Part shown: positions 18,158 through 25,613 of the stretch, one piece after another
Position numbering within the stretch: position 1 is the stretch's first letter
How the letters are laid out: the number at the start of each line of letters is the position of its first letter
Source: Mycolicibacterium hippocampi
GTDB lineage: Bacteria > Actinomycetota > Actinomycetes > Mycobacteriales > Mycobacteriaceae
Length of the DNA: 64,000 nucleotides
Reading direction: 5' to 3'
Assembly: GCF_010723735.1 (NCBI RefSeq)
Contig: NZ_BLLB01000001.1
Location: 62,001-126,000 of the forward strand
Notes under the pieces: model-generated
What the model was told of the DNA's origin: nothing
Databases searched by the model: none
The model's input: the letters and a program-made list of their open reading frames with translations, nothing else
Made by a program: the position numbers and the translations under genes

Positions 18158-18898
18158 ATGGACAAGCCTGCGGTCACCCCTTCGGCGGGATATCGAGCAT
18201 TGGTGGTCGACGACGAGGTGCCGCTGGCCGAAGTCGTGGCGAGCTACCTCAGACGCGAGCAGTTTGACGTCAGCCTCGCCCACAGCGGAGCCGACGCCTT
18301 GGCCCAGGCCCGTGAGATCGACCCGGACGTGGTCATCTTGGACCTCGCGTTGCCGGGCATCGACGGCGTGGAGGTATGCCGCCAACTTCGCACGTTCTCC
18401 GATGCCTACGTGGTGATGCTGACCGCACGCGATACCGAAATGGACACCATCGTGGGCCTGTCGGTCGGTGCCGACGACTATGTCACCAAACCTTTCAGTC
18501 CCCGCGAACTGGTCGCGCGGATCCGCGCAATGTTGCGCCGGCCTCGCACCGTCGCAGCGCCGACCAGTGCTGCGGCCGCGGCCGACGAACCCCCGCCGCG
18601 GGCCTTCGGGCCGTTGTCCATCGACGTAGCGGGCCGACAGGTATTCATCGACGACGAACCAGTTCTGCTCACCCGCACCGAGTTCGACATTTTAGCGGCG
18701 TTGTCGTCGCGGCCGGCCGTGGTCTTCAGCCGCCGCCAACTCCTCGAGGCCGTCTGGGGAGACTCCTGGGGCGGCAACGAACATCTCGTCGACGTCCACA
18801 TTGGACATCTGCGCCGCAAATTGTCGGATGACCCCGCCGACCCGCGCTATGTGATCACGGTCCGCGGAGTCGGATACCGAATGGGAAGCGGCCAATGA
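18158..18898 (+). CDS. OmpR-family response regulator, probable copper response
   Basis: 246 residues. The receiver has the acidic pair (VVDDEVPL), the phospho-acceptor in VVILDLALPG, Thr/Lys in MLTARD and VTKPFSPREL. The winged helix reads LLTRTEFDILAAL and HIGHLRRKLSDDPADPRYVITVRGVGYRM. The gene overlaps the kinase gene by 4 bases (ATGA). Neighbours are a multicopper oxidase, a DUF305 lipoprotein and a CopB-like ATPase, most with the same direct repeat in front, so copper is the likely signal. The truncated paralogue at 11453 carries the same N-terminal sequence. Confidence 0.92.
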   Translation: MDKPAVTPSAGYRALVVDDEVPLAEVVASYLRREQFDVSLAHSGADALAQAREIDPDVVILDLALPGIDGVEVCRQLRTFSDAYVVMLTARDTEMDTIVGLSVGADDYVTKPFSPRELVARIRAMLRRPRTVAAPTSAAAAADEPPPRAFGPLSIDVAGRQVFIDDEPVLLTRTEFDILAALSSRPAVVFSRRQLLEAVWGDSWGGNEHLVDVHIGHLRRKLSDDPADPRYVITVRGVGYRMGSGQ

Positions 18899-20040
18899 GG
18901 ACAGACACGAGCATTCAACCCAGGTCGCGGCGCAGTCCTGGAGTCGGGGCGCGACTCCTGCTGGCGCAAGCCTTGGTGCTCCTCGCCGGCGGCGCAACCA
19001 CCGGGGTCGTCGCCGTCATCGTCGGTCCGCCGCTGTTTCGGGAACACCTGAACCGCGCCGGACTTCCTCACTCATCCAATGAACAGTTCCATGCCGAGGA
19101 GGCCTACCGGTACGCCACCGCAATCTCCGTCGCGGTGGCGATCGGCGTAGCCGCATTGACCGCGCTGGTTGTGACCTGGTATTTCAGCCGTCGCCTGCAG
19201 CGCTCTATCGCCGAGGTCGCATCGGCCGCCACTGCAGTCGCCGACGGCCGCTATGACATCCGTGTGTCGCCGCTGCGCTTGGGGGAGGATTTCGGGAACC
19301 TGTCCCGCGCGTTCAATCGGATGTCCGAACGGCTCGAATCGGTCGAGACCACCCGGCGCCAACTCTTCGGTGACCTCGCCCACGAGATTAGGACACCCGT
19401 CTCGGTACTCAAGGCCTACATCGAGGCCGTCGAGGACGGAGTGAAAACCCTTGACCCCGAGACGGTTGCCGTGCTCAACGATCAAGCCAGCCGGCTGGTG
19501 CGCTTCTCCGATGACTTCGCCGCGCTCGCTCAAGCCGAGGAAGGTCCCGGCGCGGTCACACCGCAGTGGATCGACCCCCAGGCCGCGATCGTCACCACCG
19601 TGTCTGCCGCAGTCGACCGATACGCGGAGAAGGACGTCGCGCTGACCTTCGATGCCGCGAACCCGCTGCCCGAGGTGTGGGTAGACCCTCTGCGCCTGGC
19701 ACAGGTGATCGGGAACCTTCTCGACAACGCTCTGCGCCACACCCCCGCGCGAGGCCGCGTCGAGGTCGACGCGGCGGCAAAGCCCGGCGCAGTAATCATC
19801 ACGGTGCGCGACAATGGTGATGGCATCGCTGCCGAGCACCTCCCGCACGTGTTCGAACGCTTCTACCGCGCCGATGTGGCCCGCGATCGAAGCCACGGCG
19901 GCGCGGGGATCGGGTTGGCCATCGCCAAAGCACTCACCGAAGCCCACAGCGGCCGCATCACGGCGGCCAGCCGCGGACCAGGCCTGGGCAGTACCTTCAC
20001 CATCGAGCTACCCGCACGCACGGACCGCCGTGACGACTAA
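18895..20040 (+). CDS. Sensor histidine kinase
   Basis: 381 residues. Two membrane spans (about 20-45 and 80-100) enclose a short extracytoplasmic loop of about 40 residues containing His and Glu. A HAMP linker, a HisKA dimerisation domain with the phosphorylated His in FGDLAHEIRTPVSVL, and an ATPase domain (NLLDNALRHT, DNGDGIAAEHL, GGAGIGLAIAKAL) follow. It is translationally coupled to the response regulator. The loop is much shorter than typical ligand-binding sensor domains, so the metal may be detected by a few residues or through a partner. Confidence 0.92.
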   Translation: MRTDTSIQPRSRRSPGVGARLLLAQALVLLAGGATTGVVAVIVGPPLFREHLNRAGLPHSSNEQFHAEEAYRYATAISVAVAIGVAALTALVVTWYFSRRLQRSIAEVASAATAVADGRYDIRVSPLRLGEDFGNLSRAFNRMSERLESVETTRRQLFGDLAHEIRTPVSVLKAYIEAVEDGVKTLDPETVAVLNDQASRLVRFSDDFAALAQAEEGPGAVTPQWIDPQAAIVTTVSAAVDRYAEKDVALTFDAANPLPEVWVDPLRLAQVIGNLLDNALRHTPARGRVEVDAAAKPGAVIITVRDNGDGIAAEHLPHVFERFYRADVARDRSHGGAGIGLAIAKALTEAHSGRITAASRGPGLGSTFTIELPARTDRRDD

Positions 20041-20101
20041 TGGAACTCGACAGCGTTGTCATGCAATATGACTCGCGCGACACGCTGCCATGACCTGACT
20101 T

Positions 20102-20815
20102 CTACAACGAGGCCAGGATCTTGTTCATGGTGTCGATTTCCTGCTGCTGGCTGGTGACGATCGAGCGTGCCAACGCGACCGTTTCGGGGAACTGGCCGTC
20201 CTTGATCTCTTTCTGCGCCATGGTAATTGCACCCTCGTGATGCTTGACCATCTGCGTCAGGTACAACTTGGAGGCTTCCACCCCCTGGGCGTTTTGCAAG
20301 GCGGCCATGTCCGCCTCGGACATCATGCCCTCCATCCCCGGCATATCACCCATACCGGGCATGCCCGGCATTCCAGGCATCATCGACTGAGTCGGCGTAC
20401 CGGATTCGCTGGGCGCGGCACTGGCGCTGGGCATCCCACTGTGACCGGGCATGTCGTCCATCCCGGGCATCATCGGCATCGTGGACATGCCCCACTGCGT
20501 GAGCCAGGCCTGCATCTGTTCGATCTCGGGAGCCTGAGCAGCCTTGATCTGCTTGGCCAGGTCCACCACTCGCGGGTCGATTCCCTGCTTACCCAATAGC
20601 ATGTCGCTCATCTCGATGGCCTGTTGGTGATGCGGGATCATGTGCTGGGTGAACATGGCATCAGCCTGATTGTGGGCTTCGGTGGCCAATGTCGACGAAG
20701 GCGCCGACACCGACGACGACGAAGCTCCCTGCATAGTGCTGGTATTACTACAGGCACCAACGGTGACCAGCGCCGCCAAGGTGGCCGCACCGACGGCCAG
20801 CGTCTTCCTCTTCAT
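20102..20815 (-). CDS. DUF305 lipoprotein, probable copper-binding
   Basis: 237 residues from the ATG at 20815 (MKRKTLAVGAATL, lipobox VGAC). The DUF305 fold carries repeated metal-ligand patterns: FTQHMIPHHQQAIEMSDM and LTQMVKHHEGAITMAQKE. A Met-rich insert between them is made of GMPGMPGMGDMPGMEG-type repeats. These are typical of periplasmic copper-binding proteins. The frame stays open upstream to 21211, but the signal peptide fixes the start. It converges with the kinase gene and has direct-repeat site D upstream. A truncated copy lies at 11590-11741. Confidence 0.9.
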   Translation of the reverse strand: MKRKTLAVGAATLAALVTVGACSNTSTMQGASSSSVSAPSSTLATEAHNQADAMFTQHMIPHHQQAIEMSDMLLGKQGIDPRVVDLAKQIKAAQAPEIEQMQAWLTQWGMSTMPMMPGMDDMPGHSGMPSASAAPSESGTPTQSMMPGMPGMPGMGDMPGMEGMMSEADMAALQNAQGVEASKLYLTQMVKHHEGAITMAQKEIKDGQFPETVALARSIVTSQQQEIDTMNKILASL

Positions 20816-20936
20816 CACAACAAGTCCCTTCCCGGGTTTCACGGTCGATGCGGCTGCAGCGCGCCCAGTTGACGCGCGGGTATCCCGACCTGTCTTCGAG
20901 CATTCGCGCCGCCGGTATGGCCCGACTAGTCGTTCT

Positions 20937-20956
20937 ATGAAGATTCGATAAAGAAC
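20937..20956 (+). promoter_or_regulatory. Direct-repeat response-regulator site D
   Basis: ATGAAGATTCGATAAAGAAC lies between the divergent DUF305 lipoprotein (minus) and DUF302 (plus) genes. Confidence 0.65.
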
Positions 20957-21035
20957 GGCAACCGCCCTTGGCGTCGGGAGGTCCGCGGCGCAGCCTTGGC
21001 TGTGTTCGCCCCACAGGACCATCGAGAGGACCGGC

Positions 21036-21449
21036 ATGACCATCGCACTGTCGACAGCGCTGCAGACGTCGTTCGCCGACGCTGTCGCTCGCACCCGAGC
21101 CGCCCTGACAGAGCAGGGTTTTGGCGTCCTGACCGAGATCGATATGAAGGCGACGCTCAAGGCGAAGCTGGGCGAGGACATGGAGGAGTACCTCATTCTG
21201 GGCGCCTGCAACCCACCATTGGCTCACCGGGCAGTGAATGTGGACCGTCAAATCGGCCTGCTGCTGCCCTGCAACGTCGTTGTCCGAGCCGACCGTGCAG
21301 ACGACACCTCCGTCATCGTCGAGGCGATGAACCCGCAGATACTGGTCGAGGTGACCGGAGAGCCGGCTTTGCGTGACGTCGCCGACGAAGTGACGCGAAA
21401 GATGCAGGCCGCCATCGACTCACTTCAGACTGCGGCCGCACCCGCCTAG
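21036..21449 (+). CDS. DUF302 protein
   Basis: 137 residues, one DUF302 domain (FADAVARTRAALTEQGFGVLTEIDM at the start, then LILGACNPPLAHRAV and LLLPCNVVV). The family is small and soluble. It often occurs beside metal and redox genes, and the paired Cys residues (GAC, LPC) could bind a ligand, but the activity is unknown. It starts about 80 bases after site D and is divergent from the DUF305 gene, so both are probably induced by the same regulator. It converges with the downstream ATPase gene. Confidence 0.88.
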   Translation: MTIALSTALQTSFADAVARTRAALTEQGFGVLTEIDMKATLKAKLGEDMEEYLILGACNPPLAHRAVNVDRQIGLLLPCNVVVRADRADDTSVIVEAMNPQILVEVTGEPALRDVADEVTRKMQAAIDSLQTAAAPA

Positions 21450-21485
21450 TCCCTCAAACACAGAACAGCGACGGCACGCGGAGCG

Positions 21486-23876
21486 TTACGACTTGGCGCC
21501 CGCCTCCGCTGACGCCGGTACGGGAAGCTTCAATCTCTTCAGCATCAACGCATTGACGGCCACGATGAAGCTGGAACCTGACATCGAGAGGGCAGCGATC
21601 TCGGGCCGCAGCACCAAGCCGAGCGAAGGTACGAAAACCCCAGCCGCGATGGGCAATGCGATCACGTTGTAGCCGACCGCCCATCCAAGGTTCTGCCGCA
21701 TCTTTCGTAGCGTGCCCCGTCCAATCCGCAGCGCGATCGCGACGTCGAGCGGGTCTGATCGCATCAACACCAGATCTGCGGTTTCGATGGCGACGTCGGT
21801 GCCTGCACCGATCGCCACGCCGAGATCAGCTTGGGCGAGCGCCGGTGCGTCGTTGACGCCGTCGCCGACCATGGCGACCTTCTTGCGCTGTCGTTGCAAT
21901 TCAGCGATCTTGGCTGCCTTATCACCTGGCAGCACCTCGGCGATGACCGTGTCGATTCCCAGTTGCGCGGCGATGCGATCGGCAGTGGCCTGATTGTCGC
22001 CACTGAGCATGACCACCTCGACACCGAGGTCGTGCAGCGCGGACACCGCTTCGGCAGACGTCTCGCGCACAGCGTCCGCCAAGGCGATGACACCGACTCC
22101 CCGGCCGTCGACGCCCACCAAGACCGCCGTGCGTCCGCTGGCGGCGAGTTCGTCGCGGCGTTGCATCAACACGCCGAACTCGACGTCCTCCTCGACCATC
22201 AGCTTGCGATTGCCGACGGCAACGCGGCGCCCATCTACCGTCGCGACAGCTCCGTGACCGGGCACGTTACGGAAACCAGTCAGTGACGCCGAAGCGATCC
22301 CGTGCGCGGCCGCGTAACGCACGATCGCCCCCGCCAGCGGATGCTCGGACTCAGTTTCGACCGCAGCCACCATGGCGAGTACTTGATCCTCTGGAATGCC
22401 GTCGACGACGACGTCGGTCACTTCAGGCTCGCCCTTGGTCAACGTGCCGGTCTTGTCCATGACGACGGTATCGATGCGCGCCGACGTCTCCAGCGCGGTC
22501 GCATTCTTGAACAACACTCCCCGCTTGGCGCCCAACCCGGTGCCCACCATGATCGCGGTCGGAGTCGCGAGCCCCAACGCATCGGGGCAGGTGATCACCA
22601 CGACGGTGATGGCGAACAGCAACGCGGTCTGGACACCGGCGCCGACCGCCCACCACACCAGGAAGGTGGCAGTGCCGCCGATCAGCGCCACCAGAACCAG
22701 CCAGAACGCTGCCCGGTCGGCGAACCGCTGCCCGGGGGCTTTGGAGTTCTGCGCTTCCTGAACCATCGCGACGATCTGTGCCAGCACCGTGTCGGAGCCG
22801 ACCTTCGTTGCCACGACCCGCAACGTGCCGGTGGTGTTGATCGAGGCGCCAATCACCTTCGAGTCCGGCGCCTTTGACACCGGCAGGCTTTCCCCGGTGA
22901 CCATCGACTCGTCGACGTCTGACGTTCCCTCGGCCACCGTGCCGTCGACGGGAATCTTGGCACCTGGGCGGATGAGCAGGAGGTCACCCACTGCCACCTC
23001 GGCGGTGGGAGTTTCCACCGGCTCACCGTCGCGCAGAACAACTGCCATCGGGGGCGCCAGCTCGAGCAGGGTGCGAATTGCATCGTTCGCGCCACCGCGA
23101 GCTCGCATCTCGAACCAGTGCCCCAACAGAACAAACGCCGTCAGCACCGAGGCGGCCTCATAGAACACCTCACCGCCGCCGGTCAGCGTCACCCCGAGGC
23201 TGTAGAGCCAGCCTGCGCCGACCGCCACGGCAACGAGCACCATCATGTCCAAGGTGCGGGCCCGTAGCGCTCGCCAGGCACCGTCGAAGAAGATCCACGC
23301 CGAGTAGAAGACGACCGGCAGGCTCAGCAACAGGGTGAACACGTCATCGCGAAGCCCGAACGGCGCAGGCACGGTGAACCCGAACATGTCGCGGCCCATC
23401 GGCGACCACAGCATGATCGGGATCGACAACGCGAGCGCTACTAGGAATCGGTTGCGCATATCGCGGACCATGTGATCCATCGACATGCCGGCGTGTCCGC
23501 CGCCGTGACCCATCGCTTCTTGCGGAGTTCGTGCCGGCGCGGCCTCATGCGCATGCACCTCCCCGGCTGTCGGCGACGGAGCCGACGTTGGCTGCTCGTG
23601 CAGGGTGGCCGATGGGTGGTGATGGGGCTCGGACATCGGATCGCAGACGTGATCTGGCACCGACCGCCCCGCGCAGTGGAAGCCGCAGTCACGTATCCAC
23701 CCGGCCAGGTCAGCGACCGAGGTCGTCGCCGGGTCGTAAACAACTGTCGCCGTTTGATTTACCGCATTGGCTTCGACCGAAGTCACGCCCGGACGTCTAA
23801 GCAGAGTGGCCTCCACCACCGCCGTCGAACTTGCCCAGTTCAATCCGTGTACGTCGAGAATCGTCGACTTCGTCAT
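21486..23876 (-). CDS. CopB-like P1B ATPase with CPD motif
   Basis: 796 residues. An N-terminal HMA-like fold lacks the CxxC pair (VHGLNWASSTAVV). A His- and Met-rich segment (about 85-135, with EPHHHPSATLHEQ and HGGGHAGMSMDHM) follows, as in CopB-type pumps. The membrane metal motif reads [13 protein letters not shown], with Asp where Cu(I) pumps have Cys and CopB has His. The remaining motifs are intact: DKTGTLTKGEPEVTD, EHPLAGA and GDGVNDAPALAQ. It is expected to be a metal exporter for copper or another ion. It has direct-repeat site E about 150 bases upstream. The metal specificity cannot be read from known classes. Confidence 0.9.
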   Translation of the reverse strand: MTKSTILDVHGLNWASSTAVVEATLLRRPGVTSVEANAVNQTATVVYDPATTSVADLAGWIRDCGFHCAGRSVPDHVCDPMSEPHHHPSATLHEQPTSAPSPTAGEVHAHEAAPARTPQEAMGHGGGHAGMSMDHMVRDMRNRFLVALALSIPIMLWSPMGRDMFGFTVPAPFGLRDDVFTLLLSLPVVFYSAWIFFDGAWRALRARTLDMMVLVAVAVGAGWLYSLGVTLTGGGEVFYEAASVLTAFVLLGHWFEMRARGGANDAIRTLLELAPPMAVVLRDGEPVETPTAEVAVGDLLLIRPGAKIPVDGTVAEGTSDVDESMVTGESLPVSKAPDSKVIGASINTTGTLRVVATKVGSDTVLAQIVAMVQEAQNSKAPGQRFADRAAFWLVLVALIGGTATFLVWWAVGAGVQTALLFAITVVVITCPDALGLATPTAIMVGTGLGAKRGVLFKNATALETSARIDTVVMDKTGTLTKGEPEVTDVVVDGIPEDQVLAMVAAVETESEHPLAGAIVRYAAAHGIASASLTGFRNVPGHGAVATVDGRRVAVGNRKLMVEEDVEFGVLMQRRDELAASGRTAVLVGVDGRGVGVIALADAVRETSAEAVSALHDLGVEVVMLSGDNQATADRIAAQLGIDTVIAEVLPGDKAAKIAELQRQRKKVAMVGDGVNDAPALAQADLGVAIGAGTDVAIETADLVLMRSDPLDVAIALRIGRGTLRKMRQNLGWAVGYNVIALPIAAGVFVPSLGLVLRPEIAALSMSGSSFIVAVNALMLKRLKLPVPASAEAGAKS

Positions 23877-24658
23877 GGCGTCTCTCGTTCAGTGTTACCA
23901 GAGCGGCTCCGATGCCCTGCGACCTGCGCTGTCCTCGCCATCCCCATCCCGCATCCTTAAGGCTAGTCATCTCAATCGCTCACCCTTCCGGTGATCGATA
24001 AGCCTGCAGTGCTGGTTCGACAAAGATTCGATGAAGATTGCGCGCAACACGCAACGAAAATTTCCTGTGGCCGAGACGAAAGCCAGCATGACGGCCCACA
24101 TGGCCGCGCGGGCTAGGAGACTCAGGTGCGCTCGGCGAGGTTCAGATGTGCTGCCCGCCGTGCTTCACCACTACAGCGAAACTCGCCCCCAGCCGGAGGA
24201 TGTCCCAAAGTAGCCAGCATCGCCGCCGGTGCCTGCGGTGTCGCCTCTCTGTCATGAGCCCCCACGCCATCGAGACTACGCACCCTGCCAGCCGCCGCAG
24301 CGTCGGGAAAGTTCGTAAACAACGTGTTGCGACACCGCCCGTTACGGCCACGTACCGCCGCCCAGCCTGCCCCCAGCCGACACACCAGCCACGCCCCTCC
24401 AGGTGAGGGCCAGACTCACCACGGCGTGGGCTGTTCGCCAAGCAGCGCTGCCTGCACTGCGGCGGATCCCAGCCGTGCCGCACCGCGTCGCGTTATGGCA
24501 CCGATGGTTCGCGCCGCACGTCGCGACTGTCGAAGCGCCGCAACGCATAGCGGCCACCGGGGCGCATCCGCTCCATGTTGCCGCTCTGGCGGCCGACCTT
24601 ATCTGGGATGACGCCAGCCTCGGCATGTGGCTTTCGGGGTTGTCAAGACGCCCGTCCC
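23877..24658. other. Intergenic region with one regulator site
   Basis: Contains site E (24022-24041). A 113-codon frame on the plus strand from a GTG at 24403 has no recognisable domain and runs into the 3' end of the gene at 24659; I do not call it. Nothing else is supported. Confidence 0.45.
24022..24041 (+). promoter_or_regulatory. Direct-repeat response-regulator site E
   Basis: ACAAAGATTCGATGAAGATT: two half-sites 11 bases apart, upstream of the CopB-like ATPase. Confidence 0.65.
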
Positions 24659-25240
24659 TCAGCCGGGAACAAGTCGCCACATGCCCCACCATGCGACGGG
24701 AGCAAGAGCGAGGACGGTCCACATTCCAGGGACGTAGGCAGTGATTCCGCTGGGGTTCAGCCAGGGAAAGACGGCGAAGTGAGCGAGTTCAGTCAGACCC
24801 ATGGAGGCGAAGAATGTCCAGGCCAGGTAACGACCTAGGGGGTGGTTGCGGCGCATCAGGATGGGTGTCAGCAGCCAAGCGCCAACCGACACCGCGACGA
24901 GCAGCAGGACTGGCAGGGATGTCGCGGAGGGTTTGGAGGTTCCGGTAACCGTCGCCATAAACGCGAAGAACTCCATCTGCTTTTCTTCGACGCGGTGACG
25001 TAGGAAGAGGCTCAACGCAATCCAGAATGGCATTCGGACATCTGCCCAGTGCCCGCCGGCGGGGAAGAACAGCCACAGCAGGAGGCCGCCGGCAAATCCG
25101 GCGGTGAAGATCGTCATTGTCAGTAGGTCGAAGGCCCACCATCCCAGGCCCAGCGTCGCAGCGGTGATCCCCGTTGCGGCCGCGACAGCCCAGCGGGGTC
25201 GTTCCGGCAGGCGTTTGGTAAGCGGCGCCGTCGGTTTCAT
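24659..25240 (-). CDS. Multi-pass membrane protein next to DUF3703
   Basis: 193 residues with about five or six hydrophobic segments (for example GITAATLGLGWWAFDLL, FTAGFAGGLLLWLFF, LPVLLLVAVSVGAWLL, LAWTFFASMGLTELAHFAV). The ATG at 25240 overlaps the stop of the DUF3703 gene (25237), so it is translationally coupled. No family is recognised with confidence. The neighbours (DUF3703, P1B ATPase, CadC-like repressor) suggest a role in the same metal response. Confidence 0.75.
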   Translation of the reverse strand: MKPTAPLTKRLPERPRWAVAAATGITAATLGLGWWAFDLLTMTIFTAGFAGGLLLWLFFPAGGHWADVRMPFWIALSLFLRHRVEEKQMEFFAFMATVTGTSKPSATSLPVLLLVAVSVGAWLLTPILMRRNHPLGRYLAWTFFASMGLTELAHFAVFPWLNPSGITAYVPGMWTVLALAPVAWWGMWRLVPG

Positions 25241-25578
25241 CTGTTGGTGAGGGCGGCGAGGTCGTCGGGAATGGGCATGGGTGTCATGAGGCCGGCCGTG
25301 ACGCGGCCGGTGTTGCCGACGGGATAGCGGCCAGTCAGTGAGCCGGGGGCAGCGACGATGAGTCGCACGACTTGGCCGATGGCTTCGCGGCGGTCGTGCT
25401 GGCGTAGCGCCAACGCAAGCATCGCGGCGTGGTTGCAGGTGTGCAGCCACGGATCCGGTTGCGAGACAACGTGTGCGCGCTCCAGATGTCGCCACCTGGC
25501 CGCGGGGTCGGTCGCATACTTCGCAGCCGTCATCTCACCTCGATAGACCCGCCGAGCACGCTCACTAATCCTTGGCAT
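25237..25578 (-). CDS. DUF3703 protein
   Basis: 113 residues. The sequence pattern (AYRGEM-like start, RHLERAHVVSQPDPWLHTCNHAAMLALALRQHDRREAIGQVVRLI) matches the small DUF3703 family found next to heavy-metal resistance genes. Conserved His and Cys residues (LERAH, HTCNH) could be ligands, but no activity is known. It lies 35 bases after the ATPase gene on the same strand, probably one operon: repressor, ATPase, DUF3703, membrane protein. Confidence 0.8.
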   Translation of the reverse strand: MPRISERARRVYRGEMTAAKYATDPAARWRHLERAHVVSQPDPWLHTCNHAAMLALALRQHDRREAIGQVVRLIVAAPGSLTGRYPVGNTGRVTAGLMTPMPIPDDLAALTNR

Positions 25579-25613
25579 TGAGCTGACTCCTGTCGCGCGG
25601 AGAAATGGTGGTG

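Noticed and set aside
24403..24744. 113-codon frame after the CopB-like ATPase promoter
   Set aside because: No domain and no ribosome site, and it runs into the 3' end of the convergent gene; codon use is not clearly above background.
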